64,000 bases of DNA from Acetatifactor aquisgranensis (GTDB lineage: Bacteria; Bacillota; Clostridia; Lachnospirales; Lachnospiraceae). The notes beneath the pieces were generated by a model, which was not told where the DNA came from, made no database searches, and saw nothing but the letters and a program-made list of their open reading frames with translations. The stretch lies in contig NZ_CALPDH010000011.1 of assembly GCF_943193215.1 (NCBI RefSeq), forward strand, positions 1-64,000, in the 5' to 3' direction. The stretch's first letter is position 1; each line of letters opens with the position of its first letter. Positions 1-7,013 of this stretch are shown one piece after another. Made by a program: the position numbers and the translations under genes.

Positions 1-81
1 GACGATTTCGGAGAAGATGGATTCTATATCTTTTAAAATTCCGTACCGCCTGTTTTTTATGCCCACATTTATTTTTTTGTC

Positions 82-108
82 AAACATATGTTCGCAAAAC
101 GTACGTTT
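82..108. promoter_or_regulatory. Two adjacent SOS-like dyads in AT-rich leader
   Basis: AAACATATGTTC (82-93) and AAACGTACGTTT (97-108) are symmetrical or nearly so and resemble the Gram-positive LexA operator pattern GAAC-N4-GTTC; the second is a perfect palindrome. The first closely matches half-sites seen upstream of lexA in this same window. They lie in DNA foreign to oppD, so they may be the promoter region of another gene brought next to the oppD remnant. LexA binding is inferred only. Confidence 0.35.
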
Positions 109-149
109 CTTTTTGCCACTCCAAAAGACGCAATTTCCTATAAAGTCAA

Positions 150-594
150 AAAGAAGCGGAATATCTCCGTCCTGTTCATCACCCACGACCTGGGAGTGGT
201 GGCCAATATGGCGGATAAGGTGGCAGTCATGTACGCCGGCAAGATTGTGGAGTACGGAACGGTGCGGGATATTTTCTATGATCCAAAGCATCCATATACC
301 TGGGCGCTGCTTTCCTCCATGCCCTCGCTGGACACAAAGGATGTCCTGGAGGCGATTCCGGGGACGCCGCCGAATATGATATACCCGCCCAAAGGCGACG
401 CCTTTGCGGACAGGAACAAGTATGCCATGAAGATAGATTTCGAGAAGCAGCCGCCGTTCTTCAAGGTATCCGACACCCATTACGCGGCCACCTGGCTCCT
501 GCATCCGGATGCGCCCAAAATCGGGCTGCCGGAGAACATCCAGAACCGCATCAGGACAATGAAAGAAATGGAGGTGCCGGATTATGAGCAATGA
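150..594 (+). pseudogene. Oligopeptide ABC transporter ATPase OppD/DppD, 3' part only
   Basis: From about base 150 the frame reads as the C-terminal third of an OppD/DppD-type ATPase: the switch-histidine segment (FITHDLGVVANMADKV), then the oligopeptide/dipeptide transporter C-terminal region with DPKHPYTWALLSSMPSLD. Walker A, the Q-loop, the ABC signature and Walker B are all missing. The frame stays open back to an ATG at 88, but those first 20 or so residues resemble no ABC protein and lie in AT-rich DNA. The family is normally about 330 residues, so this is a broken gene or a chimeric junction and could not hydrolyse ATP alone. It overlaps the oppF start by 11 bases, as expected for an opp operon. 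Confidence 0.75.
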
Positions 595-1864
595 GTTCAA
601 GACAATGGGAAAAAAACATTCCACGGAAAACATACTGGAAGTCCGTCATCTGAAACAGTATTTCGGCAAGCGTGATTTCAAGGCGGTGGACGATATCAGC
701 TTTTCTGTGAAAAAGGGAGAGGTCGTAGGAATAGTGGGGGAATCCGGCTGCGGCAAGACCACCACGGGCCGTTCCATCATCAAGCTTTATAATGCCACAT
801 CGGGAGATGTGTATTTCAAGGGCCAGCGCATCGTGGCAGGCACCCGTTCCTACACAGACGCTATCGCTTTGGAGCGCAGGAAGAGCCGTGATACCGTCAA
901 CAAGCTGAAGAAAGCCGGGAAAACGGATGAAATCAGGGCGGAAAAGGAGCGTCTGTCCGCCTTTGTGGAGGAGCAGAAACGACTTATCCAGGAGGCTAAA
1001 AATGACCATAAGAACTGCATCAGGCTCTATAGAGAGCGTATCCTCCGTGGGATTGCCGAAGCGTATGATGAAAAAGAAAAAGCTGCCGCAGGAAATACTG
1101 TCCTTCTGGAGCAGCTGAAAAAAGAGCGGGCCGAGAAGATAAAGGACGCCGAGAAAGAAAACATCGTCACCAGGATACAGATGATTTTCCAAGACCCAAT
1201 CGCCTCCCTGAATCCCCGCATGACGGTACGCGAGATCATCGCAGAGGGACTGACCATTCAGGGAATCAAGGACAAGGACTATATCGATAAAAAGGTTTAT
1301 GAGATGCTGGAAAAGGTAGGCCTTGTGCGGGAGCACGCGGGACGTTACCCCCATGAATTCTCAGGGGGACAAAGGCAGCGTATCGGCATCGCCCGGGCCA
1401 TCATCATGAATCCTGACCTGATCATCGCGGACGAGCCGGTCAGCGCATTGGACGTCTCCATCCAGGCGCAGGTCATCAATCTGCTGAATGAGCTGCGGGA
1501 GGAGCTGGGTCTGACGATTCTGTTCATCGCCCATGACTTGTCCGTTGTAAAGTATTTTTCCGACCGGATTATCGTCATGTATTTTGGTAAAATCGTAGAG
1601 ATCGCACCAGCGGATGAATTGTTCGGGCATCCTCTCCATCCATATACCAAATCCCTGCTCTCGGCCATTCCCCTGCCGGATCCGGAATATGAGAAGAAGC
1701 GCAGGCGGATCACCTATGTGCCGGATCAGGCCCATGACTATTCCCAGGAGGCTCCCGTCCTGCAGGAGGCGGCGCCGGGGCATTTTGTGAGCTGCAATAC
1801 GGCGGAGCTGGAAAAGTACCGCAGGAGTCTGGCGGGGACACAGGAAAGGAATCTGAAGAATTAA
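584..1864 (+). CDS. oppF: Oligopeptide ABC transporter ATP-binding protein OppF-like
   Basis: ATPase subunit that would power an Opp/Dpp peptide importer at the inner face of the membrane. Walker A GESGCGKTTTG is near residue 52, the Q-loop segment QMIFQDP near 205, the signature SGGQRQRIGIARA near 260, Walker B LIIADEP near 281 and the switch histidine in IAHDLSVV. The C-terminal HPYTKSLLSAIP segment is typical of OppF. At 426 residues it is about 100 longer than usual, because a charged, Lys/Glu-rich, probably coiled-coil insert lies between Walker A and the Q-loop (about 85-200). ATG at 584 overlaps the oppD remnant and follows a GGAGG. Residues 8-13 (MGKKHS) come from the dispersed 18-base unit. 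Confidence 0.9.
   Translation: MSNEFKTMGKKHSTENILEVRHLKQYFGKRDFKAVDDISFSVKKGEVVGIVGESGCGKTTTGRSIIKLYNATSGDVYFKGQRIVAGTRSYTDAIALERRKSRDTVNKLKKAGKTDEIRAEKERLSAFVEEQKRLIQEAKNDHKNCIRLYRERILRGIAEAYDEKEKAAAGNTVLLEQLKKERAEKIKDAEKENIVTRIQMIFQDPIASLNPRMTVREIIAEGLTIQGIKDKDYIDKKVYEMLEKVGLVREHAGRYPHEFSGGQRQRIGIARAIIMNPDLIIADEPVSALDVSIQAQVINLLNELREELGLTILFIAHDLSVVKYFSDRIIVMYFGKIVEIAPADELFGHPLHPYTKSLLSAIPLPDPEYEKKRRRITYVPDQAHDYSQEAPVLQEAAPGHFVSCNTAELEKYRRSLAGTQERNLKN
605..622 (+). repeat. 18-base dispersed unit, oppF N-terminus
   Basis: ATGGGAAAAAAACATTCC, a variant of the consensus ATGGAAGAAAAGCATTCC, followed by ACGGAA, the beginning of a next unit. It is read in the MEEKHS frame (MGKKHS-TE) and lies before the first conserved residues of OppF (ILEVRHLKQYF). 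Confidence 0.6.
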
Positions 1865-1867
1865 CAT

Positions 1868-2287
1868 ATGAAAGATAGGAAAATTTTTCTTCGATACGGC
1901 ATGGCAATGGCGGCGGCAGCTGCCATTGCCATACTTGTCACTTTGATGGAAACCGATTTCTACGGGCTGGACAAAAAAATGCTTTTCCGCTTCCTGAGCG
2001 ATGGCTTTTTTGTGGCGGCTGTATTCTATATCGGCTTCGGGCTGCTCACATGGATTGCCGATGCCGGCAATTTCCATGCTTTCGGCTATCTGGGCTACAT
2101 GGTAGTCCGGCTGTTTTCCCCGATGAAGCACCGATTTGAAGAGCGCAAGGACTATTTTACCTATTATACGGAAAAAAAGACACAGCGCAGAGAGGGAAAA
2201 ACCTCGCCAAAGCGGATATTGCTGACAGTGGGGGCTGTCTGTGCTGTTCTGGCAATCGTGTTCGCAGGTATTTTTTACAGGATATAA
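1868..2287 (+). CDS. Small membrane protein, DUF3899-like
   Basis: A 139-residue protein with three predicted membrane segments, near residues 10-25, 43-64 and 115-136. A loop of the form GNFHAFGYLGYMVVRLF and a basic cytoplasmic stretch (about 90-110) resemble DUF3899 proteins, a Firmicutes family without known function. It starts three bases after the oppF stop and is probably cotranscribed with it. No catalytic motif is visible. The assignment rests on layout and loop resemblance, so the function is open. Confidence 0.65.
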   Translation: MKDRKIFLRYGMAMAAAAAIAILVTLMETDFYGLDKKMLFRFLSDGFFVAAVFYIGFGLLTWIADAGNFHAFGYLGYMVVRLFSPMKHRFEERKDYFTYYTEKKTQRREGKTSPKRILLTVGAVCAVLAIVFAGIFYRI

Positions 2288-2288
2288 G

Positions 2289-2317
2289 TTGACTTTCTCC
2301 CGATATAACAGTAAAAT
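2289..2317 (+). promoter_or_regulatory. Sigma-A-type promoter for the degV gene
   Basis: TTGACT (2289-2294), a 17-base spacer and TAAAAT (2312-2317), about 75 bases before the degV start. It lies just after the stop codon of the preceding gene and suggests independent transcription. Confidence 0.55.
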
Positions 2318-2390
2318 AATCTTGCCGAAAAAATATCAGTAAGAGCATGCCCTGTTTTTAGAAACTTTCACGGGCGGAATGGGGGAAATT

Positions 2391-3260
2391 ATGTCAAAGA
2401 TAGCAATCGTAACAGACAGTAACAGCGGAATCACACAAGCGGCGGGAAAGGAGACAGGCGTCTATGTGCTGCCCATGCCTTTTATGATTGATGAGGAGAC
2501 TTTTTATGAGGATATCAACCTGACTCAGGAAGAATTCTACCAAAAGCTTGCCTCAGGCGCCAATATCGCCACCAGCCAGCCCTCGCCGGAATCTGTCATG
2601 AAACTGTGGGACACGGTTCTGGAAGAATATGATGAGCTTGTCCATATCCCCATGAGCAGCGGTCTGTCAGGCTCCTGCCAGAGCGCCATGCTTCTGGCAG
2701 AAGATTATCATGGGCGGGTGCAGGTAGTGAACAACCAGCGGATTTCCGTCACCCAACGGCAGTCCTGTCTGGATGCGAAGCTTCTGGCCGCCAGGGGAAA
2801 GAATGCGAAGGAAATCAAGGAATTCCTGGAGGCGGATAAATTCAACAGCAGCATTTATATCATGCTGGATACACTGTACTATCTGAAGAAAGGCGGACGG
2901 ATAACCCCCGCGGCCGCGGCCATCGGGACGATGCTGCGCTTGAAGCCTGTGCTGCAGATTCAGGGCGAGAAGCTGGACGCTTTCGCAAAGGCCAGGACCA
3001 CGAACCAGGGGAAGAGCATCATGATAAATGCCATCAAGGCCGATATCGAGAAGCGCTTCGGCGGAATGACGGAAGACAATCATATCTGGCTGCAGATTGC
3101 CCATACGGCGAACCTGGAAGAAGCTAAAGTGTACAAAGAAGAGATATTGAAGCATTTTCCGGGGTATGATATCCATATCGATGCATTATCCTTAAGCGTG
3201 GCTTGTCATATCGGGCCCGGAGCGCTTGCTTTCGCCTGCTGCAGAAAGATTAAAGCCTAA
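2391..3260 (+). CDS. DegV family lipid-binding protein
   Basis: DegV-family protein of 289 residues. The family binds a fatty acid between two domains, and some members act as FakB, presenting fatty acid to the FakA kinase. Visible landmarks are IVTDSNSG at the N-terminus, TSQPSPESV, the SSGLSGSCQSA loop, YYLKKGGRI and KARTTNQG. I chose ATG at 2391 because GGGGGA lies just before it; an upstream in-frame ATG at 2379 would put that ribosome site inside the gene. Which fatty acid it binds cannot be told. No fakA is nearby. Confidence 0.9.
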   Translation: MSKIAIVTDSNSGITQAAGKETGVYVLPMPFMIDEETFYEDINLTQEEFYQKLASGANIATSQPSPESVMKLWDTVLEEYDELVHIPMSSGLSGSCQSAMLLAEDYHGRVQVVNNQRISVTQRQSCLDAKLLAARGKNAKEIKEFLEADKFNSSIYIMLDTLYYLKKGGRITPAAAAIGTMLRLKPVLQIQGEKLDAFAKARTTNQGKSIMINAIKADIEKRFGGMTEDNHIWLQIAHTANLEEAKVYKEEILKHFPGYDIHIDALSLSVACHIGPGALAFACCRKIKA

Positions 3261-3282
3261 AAAAAGTTTCGGAAAAATCTAC

Positions 3283-3311
3283 TTGTTTTTTTGAAACATT
3301 TCGTTTATTAT
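3283..3311 (+). promoter_or_regulatory. Promoter of parE
   Basis: TTGTTT (3283-3288), a 17-base spacer and TATTAT (3306-3311), about 100 bases before parE. The LexA-like dyad follows directly, where transcription would begin. Confidence 0.55.
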
Positions 3312-3318
3312 AGAATAG

Positions 3319-3330
3319 GAACGTATGTTC
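3319..3330. promoter_or_regulatory. LexA (SOS) operator upstream of parE
   Basis: GAACGTATGTTC is a perfect 12-base dyad matching the GAAC-N4-GTTC core of Gram-positive LexA sites. It starts eight bases after the -10 element, overlapping the expected +1 region, where bound repressor would block transcription. parEC belongs to the SOS regulon of Bacillus subtilis, which agrees with this placement, and lexA is in this window at 46.5 kb. Confidence 0.65.
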
Positions 3331-3408
3331 TTCCATGTTTTTGTTTTTCATGCAGTTTATCATGGAACGGTTCAGGGCATGGAAGTTTTGGGACAGAGAG
3401 GTTTATAG

Positions 3409-5331
3409 ATGGCAACTGTAAGTAATTATGACGCCTCCAGCATTACGGTGCTGGAGGGGTTGGAGGCTGTGCGGAAACGGCCGGGAATGTATATCGGCAG
3501 CACCTCCACCAAGGGTCTGAATCATCTGATATATGAGATTGTGGACAATGCCGTGGACGAGCATCTGGCGGGGGTATGCGATACCATCCGGGTGACCCTG
3601 GAAGCGGACGGATCGGCCACGGTGACGGACAATGGACGAGGCATTCCGGTGGGGATGCACGAAAAAGGAATCAGCGCGGAGCGGCTGGTGTTCACCACGC
3701 TTCACGCAGGCGGTAAATTCGATAATTCAGCATACAAAACCAGCGGAGGCCTCCACGGAGTGGGCTCTTCGGTGGTGAATGCCCTTTCCACCAGATTGAC
3801 CGTGACGGTCAAGACGGGCGGCTGTATCTATGAGGATACGTATGAGCGGGGGAACCCGATTACGCCGCTTAAGGACGGGCTGCTCCCGGTGATAGGAAGG
3901 ACGAGGGAGTCCGGGACAATCATCAATTTCCTGCCGGATGATACGATTTTTGACAAGACACGGTTCAAGGAGGATGATGTGAAGAGCCGGCTTCATGAGA
4001 CGGCTTATCTGAATCCGAATCTGACGATTATTTTTGAGGATAAGCGCAAGGAAGTGCCGGAGACAGTGACTTTCCATGAACCTGATGGAATCACGGGCTT
4101 CGTTAAGGACATGAACAAGTCCCAGGAGGCGGTTCACGATATTGTCTATTTCAGCGGGGAGAGCGAGGGGATTTCCGTTGAGGTGGCGTTTCAGTATATC
4201 AATGAGTTCCATGAGAATGTACTGGGATTCTGCAACAATATCTACAATTCAGAGGGCGGCACCCATCTGACAGGCTTCAAGACCATGTTCACCAACGTAA
4301 TCAATACCTACGCCAGAGAGCTGGGAATCTTAAAGGAAAAAGATTCCAATTTCACAGGCGCGGATGTGCGCAACGGCATGACGGCAGTGGTGTCCATCAA
4401 GCATCCGGATCCCCGATTTGAGGGGCAGACCAAGACAAAACTGGACAATCAGGACGCGGCCAAGGTGGTGTCCAAGGTGACAGGAGAGGAGATTGTCCAT
4501 TTCTTCGACCGGAATCTGGACACGCTGAAGAATATCATTGGCTGTGCGGAGAAAGCCGCGAAAATCCGCAAGTCGGAGGAGCGGGCCAAGACGAACATGC
4601 TGACGAAGCAGAAGTTCTCTTTCGATTCCAACGGAAAGCTTGCCAACTGCGAGTCCAAGACACCGTCCCAGTGCGAGATTTTCATCGTGGAGGGAGATTC
4701 CGCGGGGGGCAGCGCCAAGATGGCCAGGAACCGTATGTTCCAGGCGATATTGCCTATCCGGGGCAAGATTCTGAATGTGGAGAAAGCCAGCATCGACAAG
4801 GTATTGGCCAATGCAGAGATCAAGACCATGATCAATGCTTTCGGCTGCGGGTTTTCGGAAGGATATGGAAATGATTTCGATATCTCGAAGCTGCGTTATG
4901 ACAAGATCATCATCATGGCGGATGCGGACGTGGACGGGGCCCATATCTCGAATCTTTTGCTGACATTGTTCTATCGGTTCATGCCGGAGCTGATATTCGA
5001 GGGACATGTGTACATCGCCATGCCGCCCCTGTATAAAGCCATGCCCGCAAAAGGCGAAGAGCAGTATCTCTATGACGATAAAGCGTTGGAAAAGTATCGC
5101 AAGACCCACAAAGGGGCTTTCACATTGCAGAGGTACAAAGGACTTGGCGAGATGGACGCGGAGCAGCTCTGGGAGACTACGCTGAACCCGGAGACCAGAC
5201 GGATGAAGTTGGTGGAGATCGAGGACGCCAGGATGGCTTCGGAGGTGACGGAGCTTCTGATGGGGACGGAAGTTCCTCCGAGGAAGACTTTTATTTATGA
5301 ACATGCTGTGGACGCGGAGCTGGATATTTAG
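3409..5331 (+). CDS. parE: DNA topoisomerase IV subunit B (ParE)
   Basis: ATPase subunit of a type IIA topoisomerase, 640 residues, full length. The GHKL ATPase domain shows EIVDNAVDEHLAG with the catalytic Glu near 43, DNGRGIPV and GGLHGVGSSVVNALS. The TOPRIM domain shows EGDSAGGSAK near 428 and DADVDGAHI near 504. RYKGLGEMDAEQLWETT is near the C-terminus. GyrB looks very similar; I prefer ParE because a GyrA/ParC-type gene lacking a recognisable GyrA box lies downstream and an SOS-type dyad lies upstream. A membrane-protein gene separates it from parC, which is unusual. Confidence 0.85.
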   Translation: MATVSNYDASSITVLEGLEAVRKRPGMYIGSTSTKGLNHLIYEIVDNAVDEHLAGVCDTIRVTLEADGSATVTDNGRGIPVGMHEKGISAERLVFTTLHAGGKFDNSAYKTSGGLHGVGSSVVNALSTRLTVTVKTGGCIYEDTYERGNPITPLKDGLLPVIGRTRESGTIINFLPDDTIFDKTRFKEDDVKSRLHETAYLNPNLTIIFEDKRKEVPETVTFHEPDGITGFVKDMNKSQEAVHDIVYFSGESEGISVEVAFQYINEFHENVLGFCNNIYNSEGGTHLTGFKTMFTNVINTYARELGILKEKDSNFTGADVRNGMTAVVSIKHPDPRFEGQTKTKLDNQDAAKVVSKVTGEEIVHFFDRNLDTLKNIIGCAEKAAKIRKSEERAKTNMLTKQKFSFDSNGKLANCESKTPSQCEIFIVEGDSAGGSAKMARNRMFQAILPIRGKILNVEKASIDKVLANAEIKTMINAFGCGFSEGYGNDFDISKLRYDKIIIMADADVDGAHISNLLLTLFYRFMPELIFEGHVYIAMPPLYKAMPAKGEEQYLYDDKALEKYRKTHKGAFTLQRYKGLGEMDAEQLWETTLNPETRRMKLVEIEDARMASEVTELLMGTEVPPRKTFIYEHAVDAELDI

Positions 5332-5334
5332 AAC

Positions 5335-5374
5335 TGCAGGCTTGATAATCAGGAACAAGTTCTGGCGGCCTGCA
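5335..5374 (+). terminator. Hairpin after parE
   Basis: TGCAGGC (5335-5341) pairs with GCCTGCA (5368-5374). No U-run follows, so it could be a weak terminator or a processing hairpin between parE and the next gene. Confidence 0.35.
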
Positions 5375-5415
5375 ACTATAAATATTTCAAGTCAGAAATC
5401 TATGGGAGTTTATCC

Positions 5416-6939
5416 ATGAAAAAGAACAAGAGAAAATTGTCAATTAAATCTGAAAGTCTGCAAATCAAGATTTTAGCAGGAGGATTGCTTATTTTTCTTG
5501 TTGTGATTTTGGCTCCGCTCTTCAGGATTAGCCATTACAATTTCAGCGGTGCGGACGATTATGTATTTTCATCGGTTTCGGTTCCTCTATGGCAGGAAAG
5601 CCATTCCATATGGAAAGTTTTTTGTGCACAGGCCCAGTATGCCTATGAGATGTATCATACCTGGCAGGGAACATATTTCAGTGTATGGCTGTTATCCAGT
5701 TTATTGGGCTTCTTTTCGCAAGATGCATATTTTGCAGGAACCTATCTTGCGCTAGGAGGCCTTGTCATCTGTGAGTTTTTTTCTTTTGTAGTGACTCTGC
5801 GTAAAGTGTTCCTTGCGGATTATGGACGTTCTGTGATTATTGCCATAAGCTGTATTTCCATGCAGGTTCTTATGACTACTGTTCCAGTAGAAGCTTATTA
5901 TTGGTTCACTGGCGCGATAGTATATACCTTTATTTATGCATTGACCGTACTGCTGGCTGGTTGCTTGGTTGTTTTTTATCATAGCAAATTTTCCCGGCTA
6001 CAGTTTGTGCTGATAAATCTCTTGTTTGTGGTCCTGAATCTTGCTATTGGCGGGAGTAATTATATTACGGCTTTGGTGACATTTCTGATTCATCTGTTTA
6101 CTTGTACTTATTTTTTTGTCAGACATCATAAATACCGTTTTGCAGTGCTGGGGCAGTTTGCTTTCTATCTTCTGGTGTTTATCCTGAATGTCGCGGCTCC
6201 GGGAAACCTAATCCGGCAGAACAGCGCAGGAATGAATCATCAGTCTGCCGTACAGAGCATTTTGCTGTCCTGCAAAGCGGCTGCAGAATATCTGATGACA
6301 TGTACTGTTTTGCCATATATCATATTGGGTATCCTGCTGGTTCCGATTATCCTGAAGATAACACAGAAGAAAGACTATAGATATCCTTTCCCTGCGCTAA
6401 TAAGCCTTTTATCCTTTGGCTTGTTCGCGGCACAATTTACTCCTACTATTTATGCTTTGGGTATCACGGGGGCCGGAAGAGTTCAAAATTTATATCGTTT
6501 CTCGCTATTCATTTTTCTGTATGGCAATGAAATTTATTGGATTGGATGGACTCAGAGGAGATGGAAAAATCTCTTGGGCATAAAGTCGGAGACGGAACAA
6601 GTGGAAACTGCTGCAGGGATGTGTTGGATATTGCCTGCGTGGATGGCTGTGGGCTTGCTTCTGCTTTGCAGTTTATATGTTTGGGGAGGCAATACCGTGA
6701 CCAGTCTTAATGCCTGGAAATCTCTGCGCGCCGGAGAAGCACAGCAGTATCATGCGGAATATGAGCAGCGCTGTCAGCTGCTGGAGAATGAGACCAACAG
6801 TGAAGTCGTTCTGCCGCCTTATTCCATAAAGCCGTATCTTCTCTATTTTAACGATATTACAGAGGATTCGTCAGACTGGGTCAATCAGGCGCTTGCTGAC
6901 TGGTATCACAAGGATGCAGTGACGCTGCAAGCAGAATAA
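5416..6939 (+). CDS. Polytopic membrane protein, DUF6056/glycosyltransferase-like
   Basis: A 507-residue protein with about ten hydrophobic segments. An early extracytoplasmic DD pair (GADDYVFSS) and a WQGTYFSVWL motif recall DUF6056 and other GT-C-like membrane proteins that modify surface polysaccharide, where an early acidic pair is often catalytic. The soluble C-terminal tail is about 70 residues. Base composition and codon use are clearly more AT-rich than in the flanking topoisomerase genes, and the gene splits parE from parC, so recent insertion is likely. The start follows GGGAG. The family call is tentative. Confidence 0.55.
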   Translation: MKKNKRKLSIKSESLQIKILAGGLLIFLVVILAPLFRISHYNFSGADDYVFSSVSVPLWQESHSIWKVFCAQAQYAYEMYHTWQGTYFSVWLLSSLLGFFSQDAYFAGTYLALGGLVICEFFSFVVTLRKVFLADYGRSVIIAISCISMQVLMTTVPVEAYYWFTGAIVYTFIYALTVLLAGCLVVFYHSKFSRLQFVLINLLFVVLNLAIGGSNYITALVTFLIHLFTCTYFFVRHHKYRFAVLGQFAFYLLVFILNVAAPGNLIRQNSAGMNHQSAVQSILLSCKAAAEYLMTCTVLPYIILGILLVPIILKITQKKDYRYPFPALISLLSFGLFAAQFTPTIYALGITGAGRVQNLYRFSLFIFLYGNEIYWIGWTQRRWKNLLGIKSETEQVETAAGMCWILPAWMAVGLLLLCSLYVWGGNTVTSLNAWKSLRAGEAQQYHAEYEQRCQLLENETNSEVVLPPYSIKPYLLYFNDITEDSSDWVNQALADWYHKDAVTLQAE

Positions 6940-6965
6940 TTAAGGAATAGCCATAATCATTTTCT

Positions 6966-6994
6966 TTTACAAACAGAATAATATATGATATAAT
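6966..6994 (+). promoter_or_regulatory. Promoter of parC
   Basis: TTTACA (6966-6971), 17 bases, TATAAT (6989-6994), about 20 bases before the parC start. It would let parC be transcribed independently of the inserted membrane gene. No LexA-type dyad is seen here. Confidence 0.6.
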
Positions 6995-7013
6995 TTGGGA
7001 AGGTTAAGAATAA

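Noticed and set aside
88..150. ATG at 88 as the true start of a short OppD
   Set aside because: The first 20 or so residues have no ABC similarity and lie in compositionally different DNA without a ribosome site.
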